Source of the DNA: Heligmosomoides polygyrus polygyrus
Taxonomy: Eukaryota; Nematoda; Chromadorea; Rhabditida; Heligmosomidae
NCBI GenBank assembly: GCA_947396885.1
Contig: OX377205.1
Coordinates: forward strand, 67,738,969-67,802,968
Direction of reading: 5' to 3'
Length of the DNA: 64,000 bases
The stretch's first letter is position 1. Each line of letters starts with the position of its first letter. Below, in pieces: positions 52,143-63,419 of this stretch. Both the position numbers and the translations under genes were made by a program. The notes beneath the pieces are model-generated. The model did no database searches. It was not told the DNA's origin and saw nothing but the letters and a program-made list of their open reading frames with translations.

Positions 52143-54958
52143 TTAGGAGACATCTGTCAATCCTAAAATGTCTAAGATATTGATTTTCGACAAGGTGGTT
52201 CTGAAAACAGAAACTATAGAACAAGCTAGGAGCTGTGGGGGGAGCCTTTCAAGCCATCTCGTGACTCGCACTACGAAGGAGTTCGTCCATAGACCCTGGT
52301 TGAAACGGCCTGTTTTATGATAAGCCATACTCCACGATCGCCTTCTCCCAAAAGTCGGTTTGAAGATCCAATGCTTCGACGGCCTTAATCGCACCATTCC
52401 TTTGATGATTTTGAAGGCATAAACCTGATCTAAAAAGACACGCCGATAGTAGAGGCTGTGCAAGTTGAATTTTTGCAATCTTTCACCATATCCTGGAACG
52501 ACAAACGGATCTTTTTGCTCACTAAAAACACGGCAGTAGAGAATTTTCGTGAAGATCTTTTGGACTTTCTCGATTGCATTGATATCTTTGATACGATGGG
52601 GACTCCAAACGAGGCTACAATACTCCATCACCGGTAGTACATACGTTTTATATAACCTCAGCCAAATTTTTTCATCGGCGCAGTGAATATTTCTGAAAAG
52701 AAAGTACACCATTTTCAGTCCCTTTGCCGCGACCTCATGGATCTGCTGACCCCACTTTAATTTTTTAGATAAGGCTACACCAAGATCCTTAACATTACCA
52801 CTTGGGGTCAGTGGCGTTCCGTCAGGGAAGCAAACTTTCATAGGCTCAGAATAGGCGAAAAAATATGACATTTCCCTATGTTTATAGGGAGCTGCCATTC
52901 CTCTGCCCATCTAACCATCTTAGCCACTGACCTGTTTAAGGCGTTCAACACATCATCGGCTTCGTTCTCATCGTAAGAGGCATACAGTTTTATATCGTCG
53001 GCATACGCCGCTACCGAAAGTCTGTGATCACATTTGATGTAGAATGGAATGTCATAGGTGTATATGAGAAACAAGACGGGGGACAGAGATCCACCCTGCG
53101 GCACTCCCGAGGAACAGCGTCTGGAGGAGGACAAGCAGTTACTAACTCTGACCCTCATTTCCCATCCTTCGAGATAGGACTAGAACCACTTCAGAAAGTT
53201 ACCTCGAATCCCTATACTTTCCAGTCTAGTGAGGAGACGGGTATGGCTAACTTTATCGAATGCTTTACTAAAATCAAAGTACACTATATCAACGTTTTTA
53301 CCAGCATTCATGGCCTGCATCCATGAGTATGTGCAGTCAACCAGTTGTGTGCACGTAGATGAACCTGACACAAAACCATATTGCTCAATAGGAATGCACT
53401 TAATTTTTTCAAGCCAGTCAACAATATGCCTCCTTAAGATTTTTTCCATAATTTTTAGAGGTGTAGGAAGAATATTGATCGGTATATAGTTCGAAATATT
53501 CAAGGTTCGGTTGGTTTTGGGAATAGGAGTAACTGTAGCCCTCTTCCAAAGTGTGGGAACTTTGCAAAGCATCAGCGAGATGTTTTACAATATGGTGGCA
53601 GGGGTAGCAAGCTGACTTGCGAAACATTTAAAGAAAAACTGAGGTATTTCATCTGCAGTTAGCGAAAACGAGGGTTTCAGGTTCCGTAACTGCTTCCAGA
53701 CCTCTCCCGACTCAATGATTGGTACCTCGAGAGTGCCGTGGGTGAGCCATGGAAGCGTAGGGCTCATCATATCTGGCGGCGTGAAGATGCTACTAAAGTA
53801 TTTAACAAAGCCTTCGGCCTTCTGCGCATCAGTTATGTACCTTTCTCCATTATCACCAATGAGAACCGCCTTATATTCCGATTGTGTTTTGGCCTTCTTT
53901 ACAAACGACATAAGGCTCTTCATGTTGTTAGAGCGTGCTAGTCTTTTGTTCAAGTTCGCAAGGTAGCGTCTGACGTGACGGTCTAGTTTTCTGGTTAATT
54001 CCAAATATCTAGCATCTGTAGCAGAAGTCAAACGATAAATACGACAACGCTGTTCAGATAGGTTGATGATATGGGGAGGGTACTTCCTGGCGCCAGTTAC
54101 TCGCTTAAACGGTATGAAACGTATTATGAGGTCATGCATAATTGTACAGAACCGTTGGTAAAGATCATCCACGTCTAGAAAATTATGGAAGATTGACCAC
54201 CAATCCAATTGAGACAATACTCGTTCAATGGACACCCTATCCATGAGGTTGAAGTCACGAATCTTGATCATGTGGCATTCTGGTGTTCTCGGGCAATCGA
54301 CACAAGAGAACAAAATGATCTTGTGGTCAGCAGATCCAAGGAGAGGCAGTGGACGAACATTCGTTACTGAATCAGCGCAAGAGAAGATTACATTTAAAGT
54401 GCCATCATTTCGTGTAGAAAAATTTACGAATTGAACCATGGATAATGCGTCAAAAGCGTGTAAGAATTTTTTGTCTGTCGCCGAAACAGCAGTCTTAGTA
54501 CTCCAATCTATGGAAAGGTTAAGATCTCCTAGAATGGTGGCTTTCAATGACTCGGCGGTGACTAAATCGATGAGAATCGACAACAGGTGATCATCATGCG
54601 ATACAGAGCAATGAGGAGGACGGTATACCAAAATGAAGCGGTGTTTGCCTCCAGAACCCTTCAAGATATCCATGCAAATAACATCGCATTCCAAAGTGTC
54701 AGGTATAAGGTTTACTTCTTCATGGAGTATCAGATTGTGAAGTAGTACGCACACTCCTCCCCCAGTTTTGGAGTCCCTATCTTTTCTTATGACAGTGTAT
54801 GGGAGATCTTGAATCAATTCAGAGTCCAAAATTCTCTCTTTCAACCAAGTTTCTGTGATAAAGACGATTCCAGGTTTACAGCTATTTAGAAAACAGTGAA
54901 GTAAATGAATTTTGTTAACAAGGCTCCAAGCATTGAGTAGCGCACAAGAAAGGAGCAA
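52143..54958 (-). pseudogene. CR1 ORF2 endonuclease-reverse transcriptase, broken
   Basis: Endonuclease: LLNAWSLVNKIHLLHCFLNS, FITETWL (Glu), TGGGVCVL, FILVYRPPHCS, ILGDLNLSIDW, GSADHKIILF (His). RT: after a TAA at 53585-53587, NISLMLCKVPTLWKRATVTP, EKILRRHIVDWLE, VYFDFSKAFDKVSHTRLL (motif A), a TAG at 53180-53182, SSGVPQGGSLSPVLFLIYTY, VAAYADDIKLYASYDEN (YADD intact), a frameshift near 52880, then VKDLGVALSKKLKWGQQ, VLPVMEYCSLVWSPHRIKDI, FNLHSLYYRRVFLDQVYAFK. The two stops lie in the same frame as the flanking domains, so they are point mutations, not shifts. Confidence 0.85.
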
Positions 54959-55001
54959 AGAGCTATTATTGCCCAGAGACCGACCGAAACTGTGAAGAGC
55001 C

Positions 55002-55289
55002 TTAATTTACTTTACGGCTCTCAATGTCTGTTGTCTTAGTTATTTCGCCTTTATAAACAACATAAACTCGCTTACCACCAAACTCCTGAGTGTTAAGATC
55101 ATGGGCCCGTCGCCTGAGCTCACCTTCCTTCGCGCGCTGCTCTCGAGTCATCGATTTTCTAACAAACATCGTCCTAAACGCCACTGAAGTGCGCAATCTA
55201 CTCGATCGCGACAGCGTCTTCAACTGGAAGCGACGGGACGAAAAGATATATTTAACGAGCCTAGGCCTGCCATCGGAACACGTGCCCAT
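55002..55289 (-). pseudogene. CR1 ORF1 C-terminal fragment
   Basis: 96 codons ending RVYVVYKGEITKTTDIESRK. The stretch FVRKSMTREQRAKEGELRRR resembles the conserved C-terminal block of CR1-type ORF1 RNA-binding proteins (xRKSxTxEERxxExELR). It ends 44 bases before the ORF2 frame opens, the usual ORF1-ORF2 order. The N-terminal zinc-finger part is absent. Confidence 0.6.
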
Positions 55290-56519
55290 TCTAAACAGTT
55301 CTGTCTATCTATCTAAACAGCAGTTTTTATTGGCGCTGGGTGACGTCGCCATTTTTGTGTAATCACTTGGGAGACACTGCTTCGGTCGAGTAGTTCCAGC
55401 CACATGGATACAGCTGCTGAGTTCTCCTTAACTGGTTGCTGAAACTATCGCTAACTGCTCGGTTCTCGGTAGTATACCAGTGTCATGGATTATGGAAGAA
55501 GATTGAAGAAGGTCGGATACGAAGGTCCATAGTGTCCTTACCTGCTTTCGAGTCCTTAGTCCCTTCGCCGATCTGCTTCAAGGAAGCGCGTCGACGTTGA
55601 ATCGCATAAAAATTGTGCCCATTTCCAACCCCAGTAGGCAGTTTTGAACTGGAAACACTGTCAAGTTTAAGTCGGATGCCTCGCTTCCGTTCGTCGTAGG
55701 GTTTTATGCTACCTACCATTCGAGATTTTCACTTGCAATGTTGCTCTGGGGGTATGTAATAGTTGCATTTTAAAAATCTGTCTCCTTCTGAAGTAAAAAA
55801 TGCGCTGTATTAATTTCTTTGTCTTTTAATAGCAGAAGAGCACATGCCGCTGACACCGGATATGGTGTAGCCAAAAATGGTAGGCGTGAGTATCAAGGCA
55901 GGTGGCAGCATCGTCATAGGGCTCTTGTAAAGATTGATGTGTTTTATGAAATCCTCTCTAGCCATTATGTCTGGAGAAACTTAGTTTGGTAGAAAAAAGT
56001 CATTTCTGGACAATAAAAGTTTCATGTTTTTGATAAACTTTTTATCAGATGAATATTTTGTGGTGCTCTTGAGGCAATCAGCTTATCCTTGGTGAAGAAT
56101 AACACTCGCCTTAGCTTTGCGCCAGTGCAAAAGCTATTCATAGTAATGTTAAGTTCCTCGGATCTAAAGCTTCTTGAAGCTCTATCATTCCTGTCGTTAT
56201 GAATGAAGCTGAGCCTTTGTTTGAAAGCTTAAGGTTGCTTTGAAATTTTCTATTTATAAAACTTTTCTGAGCACCAGATTTAAGCACGATAGTTGCCGTT
56301 TGATAGTACGTTCATCTCTGACTAGGTGAATATCAATGCGGAGGTCATTTGTAGCCCGCTCTGACTGATACTCGGTTGTTTCCATCTGTCGGTAGTCCAA
56401 TGAGATGCTGAGAAATGAGCTGCTTGACGTCGGCTGCTATGTGACTGCCCATTTCTTCTTGTGTTTTGTCTTGAATGCGCTAATGTTGGCAGTTGCTTTT
56501 GCGTCCCACTCGAGTGGTT
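55290..56519. other. Stretch without a recognised gene
   Basis: Contains only short ORFs. Possibly includes the decayed 5' part of the CR1 element near 55290-55750. Nothing else supported. Confidence 0.3.
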
Positions 56520-57480
56520 TTTCTGGCTGAGTCCACCTGCTGTTAACGTGCAAAGAGAAGAATGGTGATCAACCTAACATCTTGGGCGAGCACCGAGTAT
56601 TTTGCAGGATTTCGAATTGTGTTCTTCCTTGAAGCATTTCCAGCAAAGCGTTTAATGTCTCGCTTCAGGTCTGCGGTTCCTAAGAGTTGCGAACGTAGTA
56701 CAGTACTGTAGTGGTTGAGTTTCACCACAAAAGCATAGAGGCAATGTCCTCCGAGACGGGCGCAGCTCGATGTGCCGTGGCTCGTTGTGTCTTGAGGATA
56801 GGTCGTCGTCAGTTTCGTGGTAATAAATTCCGAGTAAGGTTGTCGTTGTGAGCTCAGTCATTTCCTGTAGAATGACGATCTCATCAACAGCTTCGATTAT
56901 ATCCTTGACTTCGAGTGGTAGGCTAGCTTTGCTCTCGTTCCTTATTACACTGCTGCAGAACTACTCTGTAAATTTCGAGAGAATCAAGCGGCGCCATACT
57001 CGGTCCGCATTAAATAATACACTCGTTTGCTCGAGATCTATGTTTTGTGACGTGATGGCGAATAAAGTATCACACCAGCTGTCGTGAGCATGCGGGATTT
57101 TTACGACCTCGCTTTCTAGAATATCTGCTATGCTTGCCGATCTGTCGTACTGCTTCTTGAGGGCGTTCGACCACAATGCCCCCAATAAAAAGGAACGTAT
57201 GTGATGGATGCGGCAGCTTCGCCTTTGAGAGCCTGCTCCAAAAGTGGGAACTTTCTTGGTGCCTGGAATACCTAACAGAAAGTGTTGAACTCTCTGAAGC
57301 AACTTGAGAAAGATGGAACCTCGAGAAGGGGTAGCCTGAGTGCAACACTGCGTTCCTGCGAAGGCGCGATCCCATTTGTCGATGCGCAATTACTGCCACT
57401 GTTGCCAATGACAGTACAGTTGGCGTTGCAGCCTTCCTGACAGCTGGCTATGAAAACTGTTTGCTGAGACAATTCTCCTT
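56520..57480 (-). pseudogene. BEL/Pao-type retrotransposon gag remnant
   Basis: On the minus strand: LRLPLLEVPSFSSCFREFNT and KFPLLEQALKGEAAASI recall the capsid start of BEL/Pao gag (LPKLELPxFxGN.. and KFxYLxxxLKGEAA). Downstream is a zinc-binding region: CFCGETQPLQYC, then LCWKCFKEEHNSKSC, a C-x2-C-x4-H-x4-C zinc knuckle. Stops interrupt it several times. No pol, protease or LTR seen, so it is a fragment. The family call rests on these motifs. Confidence 0.6.
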
Positions 57481-59274
57481 TCCTAGTCCACTGCTCTCTC
57501 AGCGGATGACCGTGCTCGTATGATTCGTATTCGTATCAAGCTCGTATGATTCTGCTTGAAAGTGTCGTTTAAATCTACTATGGCTTTTCACGTTTTTTTT
57601 CTCATCTGAACGTGAATTAACTGCCTCGATTGCTTCCTATAGCAGATATCATGGTACTGCTTACTGCTCACCAATGTCCTCACCAACAAGACTGACACAG
57701 TCCTCAAAACTCTTACAACCCGTCTTGCCGAAGTTCGTCTGGAGTTGGCCAAAGCACTGGGTAGAACGTTCCTGACACTTCGCTCGTAAAAAGGGAAGTC
57801 GACTCAGCTTTTACTCATGCTATTACAGTAGGTAGCAATGCGGCTTCAAAATTACACCTGAAGCAGATTACATGTCTTATGAAAATGCAGAAAATTCCTT
57901 TGCGCTGACATTAGCTCTGCATAACTCAGAACATCAACAGGCGCAGTGTAATGTAGTGAGATTTAAGTGCGACAGAAAATACACCGATCGACGCCACGAC
58001 GCTAAAATTGGATAATTAAACCTATAATAAACCTTTGTAGGATAACAACAATCGGCCGCGATACGAAGAGAGTTACGTAGGAAATAATCTAAATCTCGAT
58101 GATTCTAATAACCTAGGTGGAAGTAAATAGATTACAATCTATTAAAAGGAAAGAGCGGTTTAAGAGTATAAAAGACAACTGCATCACATCCTCTTCGTTC
58201 TTGCTGCACCGATGTCGAGTGTCGAGGCCGAACCGTTACTTATCTGCCACTTGCGGGAGTGGCGCAGGTAGTGCTTCGGCTCATCAGATGTGAGGCCGTT
58301 GGTTCGGTTCTCATGGCTGTGGTGTCTTTTGCACATCATGATTTATCTTCGAAATGATCTTTTATTCCGAATTATGACTCTAATATATTTGGTCTTCCGA
58401 GAAAAATAGAAAGCATTCAAAGCAGCGGGTTTACTTTGAAGCTCCAAACTTTGTTGTCAAAGCATGACCTAGAGGGGCAACCTATATGACAGTTGTATGA
58501 CACTTTCATAGCTCCGGCAGTGGTCGAGGAGTGGTCGCAGTGGTACCTCAGTGGTACCTAATTGGCTGAAATTTTAAAATCGGATGCCAGTTCCGTTATT
58601 AGCACCCCATGTAACCCCTTGGGCGAAGTTTGGGTGAAAAAATCTGCGACCACTCCTCGACCTCTGCAGTTGCGATCGTACAACAGTGTCAGGCAACCAA
58701 CTGAAGGCTCTGTCGTCGATTTACCTGAATGTTTGTGCTCCTAGGTTTCCAAACTTTTTGGATTACTCATGGTATAAAGCAGGTTATATTGATGAACGAA
58801 ATGTGCAGTATGTGAGGAAGGTGTTTGCTTCATACATTTTTGCTTCGTTTCATGAATGCTGAAGTTGTCAGAAACATCTCTAGTTGTTCAATATAAGATA
58901 TTTATTCTATTTGTGCAAAATAGTAAATAAAAGAAAAGTGAAGTAAAATCGGAATAAAATGTCATTTCGAAGACAAATCATGATGTGCAGAAAAGGCACC
59001 AGCCATGAGGACCGAACCGACAATCTCACGCTTTTTGAGGCGGAGCACTATGTACCCACCGACGCAAATTGTAGACCAGTCTTACGGAGCCCTAATCCCT
59101 CTCGCTTTCGCGCCAGCTCTTTCGCGCGGCCAGCCCACAGTCAACCCCTAAACATCGACAGGTCACAATTTGCTGAGGAGTTTCATTTTGCAATTTTGAT
59201 ACCCATTCGTAATAAGCATTCCGAGCTCTTTCCAGTGATCCTAGTCTCCTGAAACTCCATGGGAGGTCGAAGTC
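57481..59274. other. Stretch without a recognised gene; one tRNA-like patch
   Basis: 58240-58310 reads GGGAGTGGCGCAGGTAGTG .. GGTTCGGTTCTC, with A- and B-box-like motifs. I could not fold a full cloverleaf, so it may be a tRNA-derived repeat. The rest shows only short ORFs. Confidence 0.3.
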
Positions 59275-59560
59275 CTTCCCTAGTTAGACACACGTAGCTG
59301 GAGCGTTGGTTGAAGTTCGCTCCTTTGAGCGCGAATTCGGCATCAGGTGCAGGTACGCTCCAGCATCGTCTCCATAACCTTGAGCTACAACGCTTCCCTA
59401 GACACGATCGAAGTCTTGTTTCACATTCAGAACATCTCGAATCCAAGGGTCTGGTTAGTTCGCATTCCGGCAAGGCCAGCTGTCTTCAATCCCTCCTATG
59501 TCGGCGATGTATAGCCAGGCAGCACGAGTGGTATTGTATGTAAAATATCAAAATTACAAG
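59275..59560 (-). mobile_element. RTE family B fragment
   Basis: Minus strand DAEFALKGANFNQRSSYVCL corresponds to [20 protein letters not shown] of the intact family B ORF, preceded by RT thumb sequence. By bases, 59286-59430 follows 40505-40670. Decayed, non-coding. Confidence 0.65.
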
Positions 59561-59604
59561 CTTGGATAGGGTGAGTAGAGCATGATGGAGTCTATCATGA
59601 AGTT

Positions 59605-59700
59605 ATACAAATATTCGAATATTCAACTACATATATTCTAAATTCGAAGCCGTCGAGTAGTCGAATAAACGAATAATTCGAATATTGGACTTTCTCTAAT
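59605..59700. repeat. TTCGAATA-rich palindromic block
   Basis: Repeated ATTCGAATA/TATTCGAAT motifs like those at 35450-35660. Possibly the subterminal array of the same type of DNA element; no ends were recognised. Confidence 0.45.
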
Positions 59701-60094
59701 AGTCAATGAATATCCTACTATGTATAAGCAAGAACCGACGTTTGTCTGTTTGTGTATTTGTTTGTTTGCACAGGAGTGCTGCAGGAAAGTTTGGGATGGG
59801 AGAAGGGTTGTAGTTGTGCTACGTGCCTGGAGATGCGTGGAAACCCTTAAGTTGATTGGATTGGTGACCTCGGCACCGTTTTACGATGGGGGCAGTCCTC
59901 CTTAGGTGGAGACCTCAGTACTATTAGCACAGAGTCGGCCGACAGGCCGCTGAACGGCTGGTTCGATTGTGTTCGAATATCCATTCGGATTTGTTTGACT
60001 CAGACACAGGTATAACATCGATGTGGGGAAACACCATATGGTCAAAGCTACCCAAGTGTTTGCAACATGCAATGTATTGTGTTCAGGCCGTGAT

Positions 60095-60365
60095 AAGGGA
60101 TAAAGATTAAAGATTGGCGTTAAACAGTTCCTGATTGAGATGCTTCAGGCATTCCACTCGTAAAGGCACAATGGAGAAATTGAATGCATATTTGGCCTAT
60201 GCAAAGATATTCGGTGGTCAGCAAATGTTGAAGTTAGTGTATCACCAATCCAAAACAAATCTTATGCCGATTCGTTAACCCTAGGAGGGTTTGGTTGACC
60301 AGCAGAGTGTGTCCTTACAAAATACCTCGATTCGGTTGGGACGCGATAACAGGTGCTCCATCTGA
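60095..60365 (-). mobile_element. tRNA-derived SINE, copy 5 (decayed)
   Basis: Plus-strand order tail-to-head: GATAAGGGATAAAGATTAAA, GGCGTTAAACAGTTCC, TTGAATGCATATTTGGCCTA, CGGTGGTCAGC, CCCTAGGAGGGTTTGG. Matches the family with many changes; the tRNA-like head is not recognisable. Confidence 0.55.
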
Positions 60366-60853
60366 CTGCACAGATGGTCGCCCATCGGGTTCGGTGAATT
60401 GGTAGCGTCACGACTGAGTTCATAAAAAGAAGAGAGAAAAACGGTATACGAGCGCTCATGCCAAATCTCACGAACAGCAGGAGAGGTTCCGCTTATCTAC
60501 CCTACCGTCTCTAGGCTTGTCCATAATCGCACAGCAGAGGAAGTAATCAATCCATGTTTCTCTACTGTTTAGGCTCCTTTAAGCCACTCAAACAAACAGC
60601 AAGCAAACAGTGACTGCTACTGGTTTTGTGCTAAGACTCTGATGCTCTTTTTTCTTCTTCTGTGGATACTGTACATGGCTGCACTCCTTTGTTGACCCTG
60701 AGAAGAAGAAAGTCGGAGACATCACCGTGGAAAGTCCGCTCTCTTTTAGCGTGCTCTTTGTTAAACATGGTAAAATGTCTTCCACCAGCAACGGTTTGCT
60801 ATCTCACATATTATTCTTCACACCCTCCTACTGTTAGCTCCTGTCCTCTTCAG

Positions 60854-60942
60854 AAAGAAGTTTGGGATCGAGATGCACAACGTTGGTCGCGCCTAGCAAT
60901 GGCCTGGTCGTCTATTCTGAAGGAATCGTCGTGTTCCCAGAG
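60854..60942 (+). CDS. Sushi gene 2, exon Z (first module start)
   Basis: Acceptor CTCTTCAG before 60854, donor GTGCCA after 60942, phase 1 in and 0 out. Reads RSLGSRCTTLVAPSNGLVVY then SEGIVVFPE. No long ORF marks it. The donor is not ideal, but the phase joins exon A (GTTATLLC) exactly where sushi modules expect it. Confidence 0.7.
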
Positions 60943-63419
60943 GTGCCATCATCTTCTTACCTATAACGTTAAACGTACTGTGATGGATTCTTGAATGTGC
61001 TTTACACATATCATGCGTCTTCCCTTTCACACTTCTACCTTGAAAATGCCTTTACATTAGTAACATTCAGCGATTAGGACTAATCTTTTAGGGAACGACA
61101 GCCACTTTGCTATGTAGTCTGGGATACCCCAGCAGCGGAGCTTCAAGAGCTGTATGTCAAAATGGAACTTGGACGCCAACTACCCTTGGGCAGTGCTCTG
61201 TGCCTCAAACCGGTGAGACTCGTTTGAAAAAGAGGATGAACCCCTTAGCAAGGAGAAAGTTTCAGCACAACCTCAGTGTACGACGGCGGCTTCACCAGTT
61301 CTGAACGGAGCCATCAGATATAGCAACGTACTTGTCATTGCTGCTCACAATAAGAACTGATTTCAACAAAGAAGCCTTCCAGGGACAACCTTTCGGACCT
61401 TGGCCAGTGGGATCGTCCGCATCACTTTCGTGTAACTTCGGGCTCATTCCCTCAGGTACCAATGCTTTTATTGGTTTGGCTAGTTATATGTAATATTTAT
61501 CGGTGAGCGTGTCAGATTTAGACATGCACCTGTCCTACTGTAGCCCAGTAGTCCAATGTTGATTTGGTCTTCCTTTACTACAGAATATAGGAAAAGTTGC
61601 CGATGTTATTTTAACGCGCAGAAGTTTCACCAAATATGTAGCTATCCATAAATCTATCGGATTTCTTCAATGAGATACTGACAATGTCCGTGAGAGGAAC
61701 TTGTGGTGTCATTTGCCAGATCGTGCAGCAGCTCAGGTTTTTTGAACTACCGAGCTCTTGAAGAATTCAACGTGCTGCTTTTCGAGCACGAAGATCTGAG
61801 GGGACTCGAATTGGAAGAAGATGTCTGTCAAACTTAAAATTTGGGAGTGTTCTACGATGTCGCATGCAGCGGTGTTAACGATGGTGCAGTATTTTACTCG
61901 GCTAATGACAACACTTGCATATGTTGCTGTGATTCTTTCAAAATTCGCTCATGCTATACATGCTATGTACTTTTGCTCACCTTTGCATAATTCGAAAAAG
62001 GCTAGGGATCACGCTTTTGTTAACTAAACCAGGAAACTTCCATACGAATAAGCATTATATATTAGAATAATTCTGTACTCTTGCCCAAGGAGTCAAGTGT
62101 GAGCGCGAGCGGGAACTTCGATGGAGTTTCCAATCTCTGTAAGAGTGCACCAGGGATCCGCGCTATCCCACTGCTCTTCGTGGCCGTCATGGATGCAATT
62201 ACACGAGATCTCCAAATGGCGGCACCTTGGACGCTGCTGTATGCTGACGACGTCATGCTTGCATGTGAAGACAAAACCGAATTCGAGCGACAGCACAGGC
62301 GTGGTGCGATCGCTTGGCATTGTTCGTGGTCTCAAGCTAAACGTCAAAAGGGCGGAGTACTTGACGACGGATGTGGTTGAGCACGGATCTATTATGATCA
62401 ATGGTACTGAGCACTCACGAGTTAAATCTTTCAAGTATCTTCGATCAACGATCACGTCCGTTGGCAGCCTAACGTTGGAGGTGAACGCACGTGTGAGTGC
62501 AGCCTGGTCCAGATGGCTGGGGTACCCTGCGACAAGACAATACCTCAGCACCTCTAATCAAAGGTGTATAGAACACTCGTCCGCCCAGTAGCGACGTACG
62601 GTGCTGAGTGCTGGCCCGTGACTAAGGAAATTGAGATCCGCCTCTGTAATGGAAGCGAAAATGCTACGGTGAACGGCCGGAATTACGCGTTTGGACGCGT
62701 TCGCAGCGATACCATACGACAAAGGTTCGGTGTCGCCCCGATAGCCGACAAGATCCGTGAAGCTCGTCTACGATGGTACGGCCACGTCCTTCGCGCTAAT
62801 GACGACACCGTTTGTAAGATTGTCCTGAACCTTGAAGTCCCTGGAAAGCTGTCCAGAGTATGCCCGAAGCAACGTTGGCTAGATACGTTGCACATGAACT
62901 TAAAGATCTCTGGTGTGCATCCTGATCAAGCATTTGATTGGGATGCACACCAGCTCATCACCACACTAGAAGAGCGAACCCGCTGTCAAGCGGTACAGAC
63001 GCTAATGAAAATGGTAATGATGATTAGAATAAGTCTTCCATGCAATCGAATAGTAGAACCATTTTCTGCCAAATGCAATGGAAAAATAATATAAAAATTC
63101 TAAGCGTTCAGGGCCAACGGTCAGCACATGCTCAGGGAATGGCCAGTGGCTGCCTGCAGTTCTTGGCCCATGTCCATCCAGCAGATCTACAGGAACGACG
63201 CAATGCCCTGTTTATCCAGCGAGACAAGGCGGAACAGTGTGTTCTACATGTTGTTGCGCAATTCTTCTGCTCTCTAATTCTGCACTTGTTTGTTTCAGAT
63301 AACCTACAGCAGTCCGGAACCCTATAGTCAAGGGACAACTGCAACCTTGACTTGCACCTTGGGCTTCACTGTGTCAGGATCATCACATGCCACCTGCTTG
63401 GCGGGAACATGGAATCCAG
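60854..63419 (+). CDS. Sushi (CCP) protein gene 2, partial, six exons
   Basis: Whole span seen of a second sushi gene, parallel to gene 1 and about 32 kb past its end. Six exons join in frame (591 nt) and give two complete modules and most of a third. Upstream and downstream exons are not in view: the first exon starts mid-protein, and the last ends in phase 1 before its final Cys. The modules have the same architecture as gene 1 but no Gly-Ile linkers, so it is a paralogue, not a copy of the 3' half. An RTE fragment fills its fourth intron. Confidence 0.78.
61092..61212 (+). CDS. Sushi gene 2, exon A
   Basis: Acceptor TTTTAG before 61092, donor GTGAGA after 61212. Reads GTTATLLCSLGYPSSGASRA, VCQNGTWTPTTLGQCSVPQT. 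Phase 0 in, 1 out. Confidence 0.85.
61266..61327 (+). CDS. Sushi gene 2, exon B
   Basis: Acceptor GTTTCAG before 61266, donor GTACTT after 61327; 62 bases. Reads AQPQCTTAASPVLNGAIRYS N, a module start. Phase 1 in, 0 out. Confidence 0.8.
61383..61455 (+). CDS. Sushi gene 2, exon C
   Basis: Acceptor CTTCCAG before 61383, donor GTACCA after 61455. Reads GQPFGPWPVGSSASLSCNFG, LIPSG. Phase 0 in, 1 out. The intron before it is 55 bases. Confidence 0.8.
62072..63019 (+). mobile_element. RTE family A 3' fragment in gene 2 intron
   Basis: Follows the RT palm to C terminus of the 18398 copy: CTCTTGCCCAAGGAGTCAAG at the start, MEFPISVRVHQGSALS, LGRCCMLTTS (shifted YADD region), RVKSFKYLRSTITSVGSL, RPVATYGAECWPVTKEIEIR, LRWYGHVLRANDDTV. 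Several frameshifts. Same strand as the host gene. Confidence 0.82.
63112..63236 (+). CDS. Sushi gene 2, exon D
   Basis: Acceptor GCGTTCAG before 63112, donor GTGTGT after 63236. Reads GPTVSTCSGNGQWLPAVLGP, CPSSRSTGTT, then QCPVYPARQGGT, the next module start. Phase 1 in, 0 out; 1.66 kb after exon C. Confidence 0.78.
63299..63419 (+). CDS. Sushi gene 2, exon E (last visible)
   Basis: Acceptor GTTTCAG before 63299, donor GTATGC after 63419. Reads ITYSSPEPYSQGTTATLTCT, LGFTVSGSSHATCLAGTWNP. Phase 0 in, 1 out. The fourth Cys must lie in a further exon, as with exon 6 of gene 1. Confidence 0.83.

Larger units (their letters stand above)
51174..55289 (-). mobile_element. CR1-type LINE with ORF1 end, ORF2 and AAAT-repeat tail
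   Basis: Minus-strand order: ORF1 C terminus (55289-55002), ORF2 (54958-52143) with endonuclease and RT, a 3' UTR of about 970 bases, and a tail of AAAT repeats ending at 51174. The 5' part of ORF1 is missing or decayed. ORF2 is spoiled by two stop codons and one frameshift. Confidence 0.8.

Noticed and set aside
57657..57790. Plus-strand stretch LTNVLTNKTDTVLKTLTTRL
   Set aside because: Looks protein-like but is antisense to the gag remnant, short, and without a known family.
58240..58320. Candidate tRNA gene
   Set aside because: A- and B-box-like motifs are present, but no acceptor stem or consistent anticodon arm could be paired.
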